A DNA stretch of 50,392 nt. Source: an uncultured Blastocatellia bacterium (lineage in GTDB: Bacteria > Acidobacteriota > Blastocatellia > Chloracidobacteriales > Chloracidobacteriaceae). The stretch covers positions 1-50,392 of the forward strand of contig CALGZC010000060.1 in assembly GCA_937934745.1 (NCBI GenBank), in the 5' to 3' direction. This document shows positions 1 to 8,923 of the stretch, in pieces. Each line of letters begins with the position of its first letter. Positions within the stretch are counted from its first letter, which is position 1. Below the pieces are notes generated by a model, which saw only the letters and a list, made by a program, of their open reading frames with translations, did no database searches and had not been told where the DNA came from. The translations under genes and the position numbers were made by a program.

Positions 1-142
1 GGAGATGGTGATGCCTGGAGACAATGTGTCGCTGACGGTGGAACTGATTACGCCGATTGCGATGGAGAAGGGGCTGCGGTTTGCGATTCGGGAAGGTGGG
101 CGGACGGTGGGCGCCGGGACGATTTCTGAAATCATCGAGTAG
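1..142 (+). CDS. tuf: Elongation factor Tu, C-terminal end (5' truncated)
   Basis: Only the last 46 codons are in the window, in the frame beginning at base 2. They encode the end of EF-Tu domain 3, with the MVMPGDN motif followed by [12 protein letters not shown] and a terminal IIE, which is diagnostic of EF-Tu. EF-Tu delivers aminoacyl-tRNA to the ribosome as a GTPase. It sits 40 bp before rpsJ, the usual str-to-S10 junction. Its DNA is GC-rich (42 of 60 bases G or C in 61-120), unlike the AT-rich ribosomal genes further downstream. Confidence 0.97.
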   Translation, partial: EMVMPGDNVSLTVELITPIAMEKGLRFAIREGGRTVGAGTISEIIE

Positions 143-182
143 GCTGTGAATTTTCTTTGAGAAAGTAACTGAGAGAGTAACG

Positions 183-509
183 ATGACGAGTGACAAAATA
201 CGCATCAGGCTAGAAGCCTACGATCATCGAATTCTTGATCAATCTGCCCAGGAGATTGTCGAAACGGCACGGCGTACCGGCTCAAAGGTAGCTGGGCCGA
301 TCCCTCTGCCGACTGCCAAGACTCGCTTTACGGTGCTTCGATCACCACATGTCGACAAGAAATCACGTGAGCAATTTGAAATTCGCACCCATAAACGTCT
401 TGTAGACATCTTGATGTCAACACCTCAGACGGTGGACGCTCTGATGAAACTTGATCTGCCTGCTGGTGTTGATGTTCAGATCAAGACCTTTTTCAAGGAA
501 AAACGATAA
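183..509 (+). CDS. rpsJ: 30S ribosomal protein S10
   Basis: This is a 108-residue S10, near the usual 102-105. It opens with [14 protein letters not shown] and carries the PIPLPT loop and the [11 protein letters not shown] motif that places S10 in the 30S head; S10 (NusE) also serves in antitermination. The ATG at 183 follows a purine-rich GAGAGAG ribosome site. It is the first gene of the S10 block and has intermediate base composition (36 of 60 GC in 241-300), between tuf and the AT-rich genes further on. No S10-type leader attenuator could be identified in the 40 bp before it. Confidence 0.98.
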   Translation: MTSDKIRIRLEAYDHRILDQSAQEIVETARRTGSKVAGPIPLPTAKTRFTVLRSPHVDKKSREQFEIRTHKRLVDILMSTPQTVDALMKLDLPAGVDVQIKTFFKEKR

Positions 510-524
510 TCACCTAAGAGAGCC

Positions 525-1157
525 ATGGCTAATGGGATTCTAGGCATAAAAGTCGGCATGACACAAATCTTCCAGGATAACGGAGCCGTAGTTCCGGTAA
601 CTGTTATCAAGGCCGGCCCCTGTGTCGTTACACAGCATAAAACACAAGCAAAGGATGGATATAATGCCATCCAAGTTGGCTTAGTTGAGTCTAAGCCGCC
701 AAAAAAGGTGACGAAGCCAGTTCGTGGTCACTTTGAGAAGACAGCAAAGGGAATGCCGCCGACGCGACTGCTCAAAGAGTTTAAGGTTGAAGAAGTAGAT
801 AAGTATCCGATAGGCTCTTTGGTTTTAGCAAATATCTTCACTCCAAACGAACGAGTAACGATTACCGGTAAATCGAAGGGGCGAGGTTTTGCTGGTTTTA
901 TTAAACGTCACGGCTTTGGTGGTGGTCGAGCTACGCACGGTTCGATGTTTCATCGCGCACCAGGATCAATTGGAGCTTCAGCCTTCCCTTCACGAGTTTT
1001 CAAAGGTAGCCGAATGGCTGGTCACATGGGAAATACCAATTGCACCGTAAAGAATTTACAGATTGTAAAAGTAGACGAAGAGTTAGGAGTTATACTAGTT
1101 AAGGGTGCTGTGCCAGGGGCAAACGGGAATTATTTAGTGATTAGAAAAGCTTTCTAA
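525..1157 (+). CDS. rplC: 50S ribosomal protein L3
   Basis: A 210-residue L3, which binds 23S rRNA near the peptidyl-transferase centre and helps start 50S assembly. The N-terminal [13 protein letters not shown] motif and the central [21 protein letters not shown] loop reaching into the ribosome core are both present, as is the glutamine-lacking extension typical of bacteria. The ATG at 525 is preceded by GAGAG. The gap to rpsJ is 15 bp, so the two are presumably co-transcribed. Composition is still moderate (33 of 60 GC in 901-960). Confidence 0.98.
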   Translation: MANGILGIKVGMTQIFQDNGAVVPVTVIKAGPCVVTQHKTQAKDGYNAIQVGLVESKPPKKVTKPVRGHFEKTAKGMPPTRLLKEFKVEEVDKYPIGSLVLANIFTPNERVTITGKSKGRGFAGFIKRHGFGGGRATHGSMFHRAPGSIGASAFPSRVFKGSRMAGHMGNTNCTVKNLQIVKVDEELGVILVKGAVPGANGNYLVIRKAF

Positions 1158-1188
1158 CTCTGTCAGCATAACTAAGAGGATCTCAATA

Positions 1189-1833
1189 ATGCTTTCCGTC
1201 ACGGTGCGCAATCTAAACAATGAGCCGGTATCGAATTTAGAGATAGACAGCGTTTTATCTGAACCCCCACTAAACACGACGCTGATATGGGAAGCCATCA
1301 ATGAATACCGGGCAAGAGGTCGGGCTGGAACAGTGGCTACAAAAACCAGAGGCAATGTCTCTGGATCCGGCAAGAAACTGTGGAGGCAGAAAGGAACAGG
1401 AAGAGCACGTATTTCAAGTATTCGATCCCCATTGTGGAAGGGAGGTGGAAATGTTCATGGCCCGCAGCCGAGAGATTGGTCCTACGTTCTCCCGAAAAAG
1501 AAAAGATGGAAGGCAATAGCTTCGGTATTTGCGGAACGTCTACGGGAAAATGGTGTGACAGTAATTGACAGTCTATCACTTCCCGACCATAAGACAAAAT
1601 CACTAAACTCCAAATTGGCTGCTTTAGGGCTATCTAAGTGCAAAACACTTATTATTGACTCTCGTGAAAACAGAAATTTAGTTCTTTCCTCTAGAAACCT
1701 TGCAGGAGTTAAGGCTCTAGATCCACTTGGTATTAACATTTATGACCTACTTTTTCATGAAAAAATACTAATTAGCCAGTCAGCTCTGACAGCATTCACA
1801 TCTACCGTTAAGCGTATACTTGGTAAGAAGTAG
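1189..1833 (+). CDS. rplD: 50S ribosomal protein L4
   Basis: A 214-residue L4. The loop that lines the exit tunnel is recognisable from TRGNVSGSGKKLWRQKGTGR to the GGGNVHGPQPRDW motif. The ATG at 1189 follows an AAGAGGA ribosome site. In enterobacteria L4 represses the S10 operon through the rpsJ leader; nothing in this sequence shows that such control exists here. The last codons overlap an upstream TTG-started extension of rplW that I reject. Confidence 0.97.
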   Translation: MLSVTVRNLNNEPVSNLEIDSVLSEPPLNTTLIWEAINEYRARGRAGTVATKTRGNVSGSGKKLWRQKGTGRARISSIRSPLWKGGGNVHGPQPRDWSYVLPKKKRWKAIASVFAERLRENGVTVIDSLSLPDHKTKSLNSKLAALGLSKCKTLIIDSRENRNLVLSSRNLAGVKALDPLGINIYDLLFHEKILISQSALTAFTSTVKRILGKK

Positions 1834-1840
1834 GAATACT

Positions 1841-2143
1841 ATGGACATTATCAGGGTTATTAAGTCTCCCCTAGTAAGTGAGAAAGCCTTGACTTTGAAA
1901 GAGCAAAGTTCTAAGTCAGGACAAGTTTTGGTATTTCGGGTTAATAAAAAGTCAAACAAGAATGACATCAAGAGGGCAGTTGAGTTCTTCTTCAAAGTGA
2001 AGGTGGACTCTGTTAATACGCTAAGTTACAGAGGTAAGACAGTACGTCGTGGCCGTTCTGTTGGGAAAAGAGAGGATTGGAAAAAAGCATATGTTACTTT
2101 AGCACCCGGATACGTTGTTGAGGATTACTTAGACTCTATATAA
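1841..2143 (+). CDS. rplW: 50S ribosomal protein L23
   Basis: A 100-residue L23 at the exit of the ribosomal tunnel, the docking site for trigger factor and SRP. It opens with IIRVIKSPLVSEKA and holds the NKKSNKNDIKRAVE motif of the family. The open frame can be extended to a TTG at 1820 inside rplD, but the ATG at 1841 gives the standard N-terminus and lies 5-6 bases after AGGA, so I use 1841. The gap after rplD is only 7 bp. Confidence 0.97.
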   Translation: MDIIRVIKSPLVSEKALTLKEQSSKSGQVLVFRVNKKSNKNDIKRAVEFFFKVKVDSVNTLSYRGKTVRRGRSVGKREDWKKAYVTLAPGYVVEDYLDSI

Positions 2144-2163
2144 TCAAGTGAAGTCTGCTTTCT

Positions 2164-2985
2164 ATGCCTATCAAAAGTGTAAAGCCAACATCTCCTGCGC
2201 GGCGTTTTCAAACATTTATCGTTGACCCTGATCTGTCTAGGGAGCGTCCAATTAAGTCTCTAACTGAAAAAAAGAAGAAGATATCAGGTAGGAATAATGA
2301 CGGAAGAATAACAACTCGTCACCGCGGAGGCGGACACAAACGTCTCTACAGGATTATAGACTTTAAACGAGACAAGTTGGGTATACCAGGCAAAGTAGCA
2401 AGAATTGAATACGATCCTAATCGTTCAGCAAGAATTGCTCTGATCAACTATTTTGATGGTGAAAAGCGTTATATACTTGCCCCAGTTGGACTTCAGGTAG
2501 GACAAATAGTCATTGCTGGGCCAGAATCTGACATTGTACCGGGAAATGCTCTACCTATACAAAAGATTCCTCTTGGAACAGAACTTCACAACGTTGAGCT
2601 ACGGCCGGGCAAAGGAGGGCAGATAGCACGTGCTGCTGGAGCTAAGGTACAGCTTATTGCCAAGGATGAAAAAATGGCACAGTTGCGTATGCCTTCTGGA
2701 GAAGTGCGAAAAATACCTGTCACTTGTTATGCGACAGTAGGGCAAGTTGGAAACCTAGATCATGAGAATGTTTCAATAGGCAAAGCTGGTCGGGCCCGTT
2801 GGCGTGGTTTGCGTCCCGAAGTTCGTGGGGTAGCTATGAATCCTGTTGATCATCCTCTTGGTGGTGGTGAAGGGAAAACATCGGGAGGTAGGCACCCAGT
2901 AACACCCTGGGGGCAACCAACACGTGGCTACAAGACAAGGCGAAATAAACGGACAGACAAATACATTGTACGTCGTCGGAAGTAG
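2164..2985 (+). CDS. rplB: 50S ribosomal protein L2
   Basis: A 273-residue L2, the usual length. L2 binds the 23S rRNA peptidyl-transferase region and aids subunit joining. [19 protein letters not shown] near residue 45, the central [13 protein letters not shown] stretch and the [21 protein letters not shown] motif with its key histidine near residue 230 are all intact. From here on the DNA is clearly AT-rich (25 of 60 GC in 2341-2400) and isoleucine ATA and arginine AGA/AGG codons become common. The ribosome site before the ATG is weak (AAGTGAAG). Confidence 0.98.
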   Translation: MPIKSVKPTSPARRFQTFIVDPDLSRERPIKSLTEKKKKISGRNNDGRITTRHRGGGHKRLYRIIDFKRDKLGIPGKVARIEYDPNRSARIALINYFDGEKRYILAPVGLQVGQIVIAGPESDIVPGNALPIQKIPLGTELHNVELRPGKGGQIARAAGAKVQLIAKDEKMAQLRMPSGEVRKIPVTCYATVGQVGNLDHENVSIGKAGRARWRGLRPEVRGVAMNPVDHPLGGGEGKTSGGRHPVTPWGQPTRGYKTRRNKRTDKYIVRRRK

Positions 2986-3012
2986 TTACGAAGTAGTTAC
3001 TAGGAGAATGAA

Positions 3013-3300
3013 ATGCCTCGCTCAATCAAGAAAGGTCCCTTCGTAGACAATTCGATACGTGATATAGTTGCTCGTCTCAACGAAGCAAATGAGCGCAGAG
3101 TTATTAAAACTTGGTCAAGGCGTTCAACTATAATACCTGACATGGTAGGTCACACATTTGCAGTACACAACGGTAGAAAATTTGTTCCAGTTTTTATATC
3201 TGAAAATATGGTCGGTCATAAGCTCGGTGAATTTGTACCGACACGAACATTCAAAGGGCATGCCGGTGACAAAAGTGAAAAATCGGCCAAACGAAGATAG
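3013..3300 (+). CDS. rpsS: 30S ribosomal protein S19
   Basis: A 95-residue S19 of standard length, a 30S head protein that contacts S13 and the A-site region. It begins [12 protein letters not shown] and contains the [24 protein letters not shown] core and the [14 protein letters not shown] tail. The ATG at 3013 follows a good AGGAG site. It lies 27 bp after rplB and 15 bp before rplV in the standard order. Confidence 0.98.
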   Translation: MPRSIKKGPFVDNSIRDIVARLNEANERRVIKTWSRRSTIIPDMVGHTFAVHNGRKFVPVFISENMVGHKLGEFVPTRTFKGHAGDKSEKSAKRR

Positions 3301-3315
3301 ACGGAGAAAGTAGTA

Positions 3316-3681
3316 ATGCAATCTATTGCAGTACTTCGATCCTCAAAAGGATCACCTCAAAAAGCAAGACTAATAGTAGATCAAGTTAGGGGTCGTAATG
3401 TAACAGAGGCCCTAGCGCTACTAAGCCTAAATAAGAAAAGGCTAGCTAGAATTGTAAAGAAGGTTCTGTGGTCAGCTATATCAAACGCAGAACACAATGC
3501 AGAGAAAAAAAATATACGCCTTAACTTGGACCAGCTTATCATTTCAGAATGTTACGTGAATACAGGTGTTACAAAATATCGTCGCCGAGTTCGACCGGCT
3601 CCTATGGGGAGAGCATACAGAGAACACAGACGTCTTTTTAGTATTAAGTTTGTACTTACCGATCAATCTGAACAAAGTTAG
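3316..3681 (+). CDS. rplV: 50S ribosomal protein L22
   Basis: A 121-residue L22, slightly longer than the usual 110-115. Its beta-hairpin forms part of the exit-tunnel constriction. The N-terminus has [15 protein letters not shown] and the C-terminal half the [15 protein letters not shown] hairpin. The ATG at 3316 follows GGAGAAAG. Arginine codons are mostly AGA/AGG, in keeping with the AT-rich stretch. Confidence 0.97.
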   Translation: MQSIAVLRSSKGSPQKARLIVDQVRGRNVTEALALLSLNKKRLARIVKKVLWSAISNAEHNAEKKNIRLNLDQLIISECYVNTGVTKYRRRVRPAPMGRAYREHRRLFSIKFVLTDQSEQS

Positions 3682-3698
3682 GGTTTGGTTACACGCTC

Positions 3699-4370
3699 AT
3701 GGGACAAAAAGTTCATCCATACGGCTTCAGATTGGGAATCGTTAGGAATTGGCGATCTGTCTGGTATTCGAGTAAGGATACTGATTTTGCAAAATTAGTT
3801 GTAGAAGACTATTACTTACGCAAAGAACTGAAGCAAAGATTTTCTGGCGCTGGAGTAGCGTTCATAGATATAGAACGCGCTGTCAACAAGCTAAAGATCA
3901 TTGTTCATACATCTCGTCCAGGGGTTATTATTGGTAGGAAAGGTTCGGAGATAGACAAACTGAAATCTGAGATTCAACAAAAAACAGGTCGTGATGTGAT
4001 TATCAATATACAAGAAATACAAAAGCCTGAGTTGAATGCTCAACTACAAGCCGAACAAATCGCATCACAGATAGAAAAACGAGTTGCTTTCAGGCGCGCC
4101 ATGCGCAAAGTGACTGAAAGTGCCCGTCGTTTTGGAGCGCAAGGCGTCCGGGTTATTGTATCGGGTAGGCTCAATGGAGCAGAAATTGCTCGAAGCGAAC
4201 AGTATTTGGAAGGGCGAATGCCATTGCACACTCTAAGGTCAGATATAGATTACGGGTTTGCTGAAGCTCATACTACTTACGGGGTCATAGGTGTAAAGGT
4301 CTGGATATACAAGGGAGAAATATTTTCGATACGGAGGAATGTCCTTCAAGATAACTGGAAAAAGAAGTAA
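3699..4370 (+). CDS. rpsC: 30S ribosomal protein S3
   Basis: A 223-residue S3 that forms the mRNA entry with S4 and S5. The sequence opens [13 protein letters not shown], the KH domain with the [11 protein letters not shown] loop sits near residues 75-90, and the C-terminal half has the [12 protein letters not shown] motif and the [19 protein letters not shown] strand. Length is normal for S3 without a long tail. The ATG at 3699 has only a weak AGGG ribosome site; translational coupling to rplV, 17 bp upstream, is likely. Confidence 0.98.
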   Translation: MGQKVHPYGFRLGIVRNWRSVWYSSKDTDFAKLVVEDYYLRKELKQRFSGAGVAFIDIERAVNKLKIIVHTSRPGVIIGRKGSEIDKLKSEIQQKTGRDVIINIQEIQKPELNAQLQAEQIASQIEKRVAFRRAMRKVTESARRFGAQGVRVIVSGRLNGAEIARSEQYLEGRMPLHTLRSDIDYGFAEAHTTYGVIGVKVWIYKGEIFSIRRNVLQDNWKKK

Positions 4371-4383
4371 CTAGGAATGAAAC

Positions 4384-4821
4384 ATGGCAGAATATAAATC
4401 TCCTAAAAAAACAAAGTACAGAAAGCAGCAACGAGGTCGCATGGCAGGGATTGCCACGTCTGGTGCGAGTATTGCTTTTGGGCAATATGGCCTAAAGGCT
4501 TTAGAAGCTGCTTGGGTAACAAGTCGTCAAATTGAGGCTGCAAGAATAGCTATATCGAGATCATTGAAAAGAGGTGGAAAGATATGGATAAGGATCTTTC
4601 CAGACAAACCCATAACCAGAAAACCTGCTGAAACTAGAATGGGCAAGGGTAAGGGAGCTCCTGATGGATGGGTAGCTGTCGTGAAACCAGGAAGAATACT
4701 TTTTGAGGTTGAGGGGGTAACGGAAGCACTTGCTCGAGAGGCAATGTACTTAGCCGCCCAGAAGTTACCAATAAAGGTTAAATTTGTCCATAGAGATTTA
4801 GAGAATGGAGCCATACAGTAA
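4384..4821 (+). CDS. rplP: 50S ribosomal protein L16
   Basis: A 145-residue L16, near the 5S rRNA and the A-site finger. Family hallmarks are the [12 protein letters not shown] start, [13 protein letters not shown], the [20 protein letters not shown] stretch and [20 protein letters not shown]. The N-terminus is a few residues longer than in E. coli. The ATG at 4384 follows AGGA and lies 13 bp after rpsC. Confidence 0.98.
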   Translation: MAEYKSPKKTKYRKQQRGRMAGIATSGASIAFGQYGLKALEAAWVTSRQIEAARIAISRSLKRGGKIWIRIFPDKPITRKPAETRMGKGKGAPDGWVAVVKPGRILFEVEGVTEALAREAMYLAAQKLPIKVKFVHRDLENGAIQ

Positions 4822-4823
4822 TC

Positions 4824-5018
4824 ATGAAGATTTATGAAATACGCTCTAAATCAATAAGTGAACTAATATCTATAGGTAAGGAGATGAGGCTGGAACTAGC
4901 TAAACTGACCATCAAAAAGAACGCGGGTATGCGTGAGGCAGGTGATAAAATTTCGTCAATTAAAAAGACAATAGCTAGAATAGAGACTGTAATATCAGAG
5001 AAAAAACGAGGTTCGTAA
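4824..5018 (+). CDS. rpmC: 50S ribosomal protein L29
   Basis: A 64-residue helical-hairpin L29, at the tunnel exit beside L23. It has the [15 protein letters not shown] motif and a final helix with [14 protein letters not shown]. The start ATG is 2 bases after the rplP stop, with no convincing ribosome site of its own, so translation probably couples to rplP. Confidence 0.95.
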   Translation: MKIYEIRSKSISELISIGKEMRLELAKLTIKKNAGMREAGDKISSIKKTIARIETVISEKKRGS

Positions 5019-5023
5019 CAACA

Positions 5024-5269
5024 ATGAGTGGTAGGAAGTTAGAAAAAGTAGGTTTTGTTGTTAGTAACAAAATGCAGAAAACAGTTACAGTACAAATAGA
5101 GCGATTTGTCATGCATCCTTTATATAAAAAATTTGTACGTCGTCATTCTAAATTTCTTGCTCATGATGAACTATCTTGTCAGATCGGTGATAAGGTGAGA
5201 ATCATAGAATCGCGCCCTCTTTCAGCGAGAAAGAGATGGATTGTGAAAGAAATTATTAACAGTAGGTAG
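5024..5269 (+). CDS. rpsQ: 30S ribosomal protein S17
   Basis: An 81-residue S17, a primary 16S rRNA-binding OB-fold protein. The [14 protein letters not shown] strand, the [19 protein letters not shown] loop and the [18 protein letters not shown] motif are all standard. It starts 5 bp after rpmC. A 47-bp gap follows before rplN; I see no clear promoter in it. Confidence 0.97.
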   Translation: MSGRKLEKVGFVVSNKMQKTVTVQIERFVMHPLYKKFVRRHSKFLAHDELSCQIGDKVRIIESRPLSARKRWIVKEIINSR

Positions 5270-5316
5270 CATCAGATAAATATAGTATTCGGTACACAAT
5301 GTAGGAGAGTTGAGCT

Positions 5317-5694
5317 ATGGTGCAGATGCGTACCATATTGGACGTAGCAGATAATTCAGGAGCTCGAAAGATATCCTGTATCCTTCCTCTTGGTGGTTCA
5401 GTCGGTAGTACGGCATCACTTGGTGATATTGTCACTGCAAACGTAAAAGAAGCCTCTTCAGATGGGGCAATAAAGAAAGGGCAAGTTGTCAAAGCTGTTA
5501 TTGTGAGAACAAGAAAAGAAGTCCGACGCAAAGATGGTAGTTATATTCGCTTCGACCAAAATGCTGCAGTATTGGTAAAGCGAGGTAGCGAAGGCTGGGA
5601 TCCAGTAGGGACAAGAATCTCCGGTCCAGTCGCACGAGAACTGAGAGATAAAAAGTTCATGAAGATAATATCACTCGCACCTGAGGTTGTATGA
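5317..5694 (+). CDS. rplN: 50S ribosomal protein L14
   Basis: A 125-residue L14, at the 50S subunit interface next to L3 and L19. It opens with [16 protein letters not shown] and has the [14 protein letters not shown] core. The length is close to the family's 122. The ATG at 5317 has a strong AGGAGAG site. The stop overlaps the start of rplX in an ATGA arrangement, a classic coupling signal. Confidence 0.98.
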   Translation: MVQMRTILDVADNSGARKISCILPLGGSVGSTASLGDIVTANVKEASSDGAIKKGQVVKAVIVRTRKEVRRKDGSYIRFDQNAAVLVKRGSEGWDPVGTRISGPVARELRDKKFMKIISLAPEVV

Positions 5695-5927
5695 AAAGTA
5701 AAAAACTTATAAAAAATATAAAGGTGAACGATACAGTTTATATAACATCTGGTAAAGATAAAGGCAAAACGGGTTCTGTGAAAAAGATAGACCGTAAATC
5801 TATGAAAGTAATAGTGGAAAATATTAGAATTTGCACTAAGCATCAGAAAAGAATACCTAGCTCACAGGAACACGGAATTGTCAATGTAGAGTCATGGATT
5901 TCTCTCTCAAAAGTTAAAAGGTTATAG
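5691..5927 (+). CDS. rplX: 50S ribosomal protein L24, short form
   Basis: A 78-residue L24, an assembly initiator of the 50S. The KOW motif is present ([20 protein letters not shown], residues about 11-30), followed by the [11 protein letters not shown] and [14 protein letters not shown] strands. Most bacterial L24 proteins run to about 100 residues; here the C-terminal beta segment that usually follows the SNV-like strand is missing. The stop at 5925 is followed by 23 bp and then rplE, with no sign of a frameshifted remainder. The DNA is extremely AT-rich here (13 of 60 GC in 5701-5760). Confidence 0.93.
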   Translation: MKSKKLIKNIKVNDTVYITSGKDKGKTGSVKKIDRKSMKVIVENIRICTKHQKRIPSSQEHGIVNVESWISLSKVKRL

Positions 5928-5950
5928 TAAAAACTAAAAGGTTTAGAGAT

Positions 5951-6493
5951 ATGCTAAGTATTGATCAGAAAGAAAAAATTATAAATAGGATGCGAGAGGT
6001 TTTTGGTTATAAGAACGTAATGTCAATTCCTAAGCTTGAGAAGATAGTAATTAACATGGGCCTAGGAAAAGATTACGTTACTTTAAAAAACATGAAGGTT
6101 ATAGAAACAGGATTAACAGAACTAGCACTCATTACGGGCCAGAAGCCAGTGGTAACGCGTGCTAAACTATCGGTAGCATCATTCAAGCTGCGCGAGAATG
6201 ATCCTGTGGGAGTGATGGTAACCTTGCGTGGCCGAAGGATGTATGAGTTCTTTGAACGCTTGGTTAAAATTGCTCTTCCTAGAGTAAGAGATTTCAAGGG
6301 AGTCTCACCGAAATCATTTGATGGTAGAGGAAACTACACGCTTGGTGTAAAGGAACAAATCATGTTCCCAGAGATAGATATAGCTAAAGTTGAGAAGTTG
6401 AGAGGAATGAATATTACTTTTGTTACAACCGCTAAAACTGACGAGGAAGCAAGAGAATTATTGGATTGCCTAGGAATGCCCTTTAGGAAGTAG
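5951..6493 (+). CDS. rplE: 50S ribosomal protein L5
   Basis: A 180-residue L5 that binds 5S rRNA and bridges to S13. The family motifs [39 protein letters not shown] with its conserved Arg/Lys patch, and [19 protein letters not shown] are intact. In most bacteria rpsN (S14) follows. Here only 41 bp separate the stop from the chosen rpsH start, so S14 must be encoded elsewhere. Confidence 0.97.
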   Translation: MLSIDQKEKIINRMREVFGYKNVMSIPKLEKIVINMGLGKDYVTLKNMKVIETGLTELALITGQKPVVTRAKLSVASFKLRENDPVGVMVTLRGRRMYEFFERLVKIALPRVRDFKGVSPKSFDGRGNYTLGVKEQIMFPEIDIAKVEKLRGMNITFVTTAKTDEEARELLDCLGMPFRK

Positions 6494-6534
6494 TTTAAAT
6501 ACTAGTGAAAGATGACTGATAGCAGGTGATCTCT

Positions 6535-6927
6535 ATGTCAGACCCGATAAGTGACTTGTTGACACGAATAAGGAATGCGATAAGAGCTGGTCATTCTAAG
6601 GTAGATGTCAGCTACTCTAAGATCAAGATGGAGATTGTAAGGCTTCTTAGAGAAGAAGGTTATATCAACAACTACAAAATTACAGGTGAAGGGTGTCGCC
6701 GGACCATACGCATATATCTTAGGTATGCTCAATCGTCTGAGTCTGTCATCCAAAACCTCGAGAGAGTATCTAAACCGGGAAGACGTGTGTATGTTGGAGT
6801 GAAGGAGATACCTCGACCTCTAAACGGTCTCGGAACGTGTATACTGAGTACGTCGAGAGGCATCCTAACGGGTAAGGAGGCCCGTCAAGCTCATGTTGGG
6901 GGTGAGCTGCTCTGTATTGTTTACTAA
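6535..6927 (+). CDS. rpsH: 30S ribosomal protein S8
   Basis: A 130-residue S8, the central 16S rRNA platform binder and, in enterobacteria, the spc-operon repressor. It starts MSDPISDLLTRIRNAIRAGH and ends with the STSRGILTGKEARQAHVGGE motif. An in-frame GTG at 6526 would add three residues, but it overlaps the AGGTGA ribosome site that sits 5 bases before the ATG at 6535, so I choose 6535. Confidence 0.97.
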   Translation: MSDPISDLLTRIRNAIRAGHSKVDVSYSKIKMEIVRLLREEGYINNYKITGEGCRRTIRIYLRYAQSSESVIQNLERVSKPGRRVYVGVKEIPRPLNGLGTCILSTSRGILTGKEARQAHVGGELLCIVY

Positions 6928-6941
6928 GGGAGTAAACAGAA

Positions 6942-7508
6942 ATGTCAAGGATAGGTGATAAGCCGATACAATTTTCATCTTTAGATGTAGATACAGATAA
7001 CGATTATATTTATCTGAGGAAAGATAAAACTACTATAAAGCTTAAAATTATCAATGGACTAAGAGTGAACGTAGAAAATAATCAAATAAGTATTAAGGCA
7101 GTAAATGAAGATAACCGATACATCCAAGGTATGTTTAGAACTTTGGTTAACAATGCTGTAGTTGGTCTATCATCATCTTTCTCTGTAGGTTTAGATTTAG
7201 TTGGAGTTGGTTACAAAGTAGAGCAGAAGGCAAATACACTAGTTTTTAGTCTTGGCTACTCACACCCAGTAGAGTATACCCTTCCAGAAGGGATAGTATG
7301 TACAATAGAAAAGTTATCAAAACAAATTCCACAGTATCAAACAACAATAATAGTAAGTGGATGGAATAAAGAGCAAGTAGGTCAGGTAGCTGCTGATTTA
7401 GTATCACTGAGAAGACCCGATGCTTACAAAGGAAAAGGATTACGCTATGCTGATCGTCCAATGACTTTGAAACCTGGTAAGTCTGGTGCAAAAGGTGGCA
7501 AAAAGTAA
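6942..7508 (+). CDS. rplF: 50S ribosomal protein L6
   Basis: A 188-residue L6 near the sarcin-ricin loop. It is divergent in the first domain (residues 1-80, an AT-driven run of Ile, Asn and Lys) but keeps the GVGYKVEQKANTLVFSLGYSHPVEY motif and the conserved C-terminal RRPDAYKGKGLRYADRP signature. The ATG follows GGGAG. One line of the gene (7021-7080) has only 15 GC of 60. It is complete and in its usual place between S8 and L18. Confidence 0.96.
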   Translation: MSRIGDKPIQFSSLDVDTDNDYIYLRKDKTTIKLKIINGLRVNVENNQISIKAVNEDNRYIQGMFRTLVNNAVVGLSSSFSVGLDLVGVGYKVEQKANTLVFSLGYSHPVEYTLPEGIVCTIEKLSKQIPQYQTTIIVSGWNKEQVGQVAADLVSLRRPDAYKGKGLRYADRPMTLKPGKSGAKGGKK

Positions 7509-7560
7509 GGTAAGGGACAGCCTATTTCCATATCTGCAATGTCCTATAAGAGGGTAAGTG

Positions 7561-7884
7561 ATGAAGAAGAGGCTCCGTCTTTGTGTATACAAAAGTTCTA
7601 AACATATCTATGCTCAAATAATAGACGATGCACAAGGTAGAACGATATGTTCTGCGAGTTCATTGAAACTGAATACTAAACAACTGGATGAAAATGGAGG
7701 ACCTGACCTTGGTGCTAATCTGTCTAGAAAACTACGACAGGCAAGCCAAGTAGGTAAGGATATAGCAGCAAAGGCTAAGGGACTGGGCATTATTGATGTG
7801 TACTTTGACAGAAACGGATACAAGTACCACGGGAGGGTACGAGTACTGGCTGAGTCTGCACGACAAGGTGGACTTAACTTTTGA
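7561..7884 (+). CDS. rplR: 50S ribosomal protein L18
   Basis: A 107-residue L18, the 5S rRNA-binding partner of L5. Typical motifs are RLCVYKSSKHIYAQIIDD near the start and the DRNGYKYHGRVRVLAESARQGGL C-terminus. A GTG directly before the ATG (7558) is an alternative start; the ATG at 7561 has the better spacing to AGAGGG. The protein is about 10 residues shorter at the N-terminus than many homologues. A 52-bp AT-rich gap separates it from rplF. Confidence 0.96.
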   Translation: MKKRLRLCVYKSSKHIYAQIIDDAQGRTICSASSLKLNTKQLDENGGPDLGANLSRKLRQASQVGKDIAAKAKGLGIIDVYFDRNGYKYHGRVRVLAESARQGGLNF

Positions 7885-7925
7885 TCTTCTTACTTCCCTT
7901 CGTATAAAAAAAGAAATAAGAGCAT

Positions 7926-8429
7926 ATGCATAGCAAGGTAATACTCGAAATAAATGATTCAGATCTGAAGGATGCAGTTATTTCTATAAGGCGAGTTACA
8001 AAGGTCGTAAAAGGCGGCAAAAATATGAGTTTTAGTGCCTTAGTTGTTGTTGGTAACGGGAATGGCATTATCGGTTTTGGAAATGGTAAAGCATCTGAAG
8101 TACCAATAGCTATAAAAAAAGGAATAGAATCAGCGAAGAAAAACCTAATCAGAGTACATATTACAGATGGAACACTACCACATGAGGTCCTTGGAGAGTT
8201 CGGCGCAGGCAAGGTCTTAATAAAACCAGCTAGAGAAGGCAAAGGTATCATAGCAGGAGCTACTCTTAGAGCCGTTTTGCAGGTTCTAGGCGTTCGGGAT
8301 GCAGTAACAAAAGTACTTGGTTCTCACAATCACTACAACATAGTTCGTGCCGCATTTTTGGGACTGTCCCGAGTACGTTCCAAAGAGCAGGTGGCTTTCA
8401 TGAGAGGTAAGAATCCATCTGATTTGTAA
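7926..8429 (+). CDS. rpsE: 30S ribosomal protein S5
   Basis: A 167-residue S5, a decoding-fidelity protein at the mRNA entry with S3 and S4. The double-stranded RNA-binding domain starts at [20 protein letters not shown] (about residue 20), followed by [16 protein letters not shown] and the [17 protein letters not shown] region. Its first 25 codons already include three ATA and one AGG, unusual for a highly expressed gene on a GC-rich chromosome. No rpmD (L30) follows. Confidence 0.97.
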   Translation: MHSKVILEINDSDLKDAVISIRRVTKVVKGGKNMSFSALVVVGNGNGIIGFGNGKASEVPIAIKKGIESAKKNLIRVHITDGTLPHEVLGEFGAGKVLIKPAREGKGIIAGATLRAVLQVLGVRDAVTKVLGSHNHYNIVRAAFLGLSRVRSKEQVAFMRGKNPSDL

Positions 8430-8485
8430 AGATACACTGAAATTGTCCTACTCAAGGTATTTCTTTTGCACAGTGGGAGGCTTAC

Positions 8486-8923
8486 ATGCTCGGACTTAGC
8501 AGTCTTTTGAGACCAAATCAAAAGAAGAGGAAGAGGATTGGTAGAGGTCCTGGGTCTGGTAACGGGAAAACTGCCGGACGCGGTACAAAAGGACAAAAAT
8601 CTCGGTCTGGCTTTGTTATGAAAAAAGGATTTGAGGGAGGGCAAATGCCTCTTCACAGGAGGCTTCCAAAGAGAGGTTTTGCCCGTATAAAGAGAAAAAT
8701 TCAACTAGTAGACATAGGTAAGTTGTTGAAGAACTTTGATACTGGTCAGCTAATTACAAAAGAATCCCTAGTCCTAAAACGAATACTACGTTCTGAAAAA
8801 AAAACATACAAAATAGTTGGCTTGGTAAATAATCAGAATAAGAATATTGTAGTTACAGATGATATAGTAATGTCTAAAAAATTGAGAGCATCTTTACCTG
8901 GAAAAAACAATGAAAAAAATTGA
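8486..8923 (+). CDS. rplO: 50S ribosomal protein L15
   Basis: A 145-residue L15, a late 50S assembly protein with a long basic N-terminal extension. Motifs are [20 protein letters not shown], the QKSRSG stretch and [17 protein letters not shown]. The end overlaps the start of secY by 14 bp, so secY translation is probably coupled. The 56 bp before the gene, where L30 usually lies, has no reading frame long enough for it. Confidence 0.97.
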   Translation: MLGLSSLLRPNQKKRKRIGRGPGSGNGKTAGRGTKGQKSRSGFVMKKGFEGGQMPLHRRLPKRGFARIKRKIQLVDIGKLLKNFDTGQLITKESLVLKRILRSEKKTYKIVGLVNNQNKNIVVTDDIVMSKKLRASLPGKNNEKN

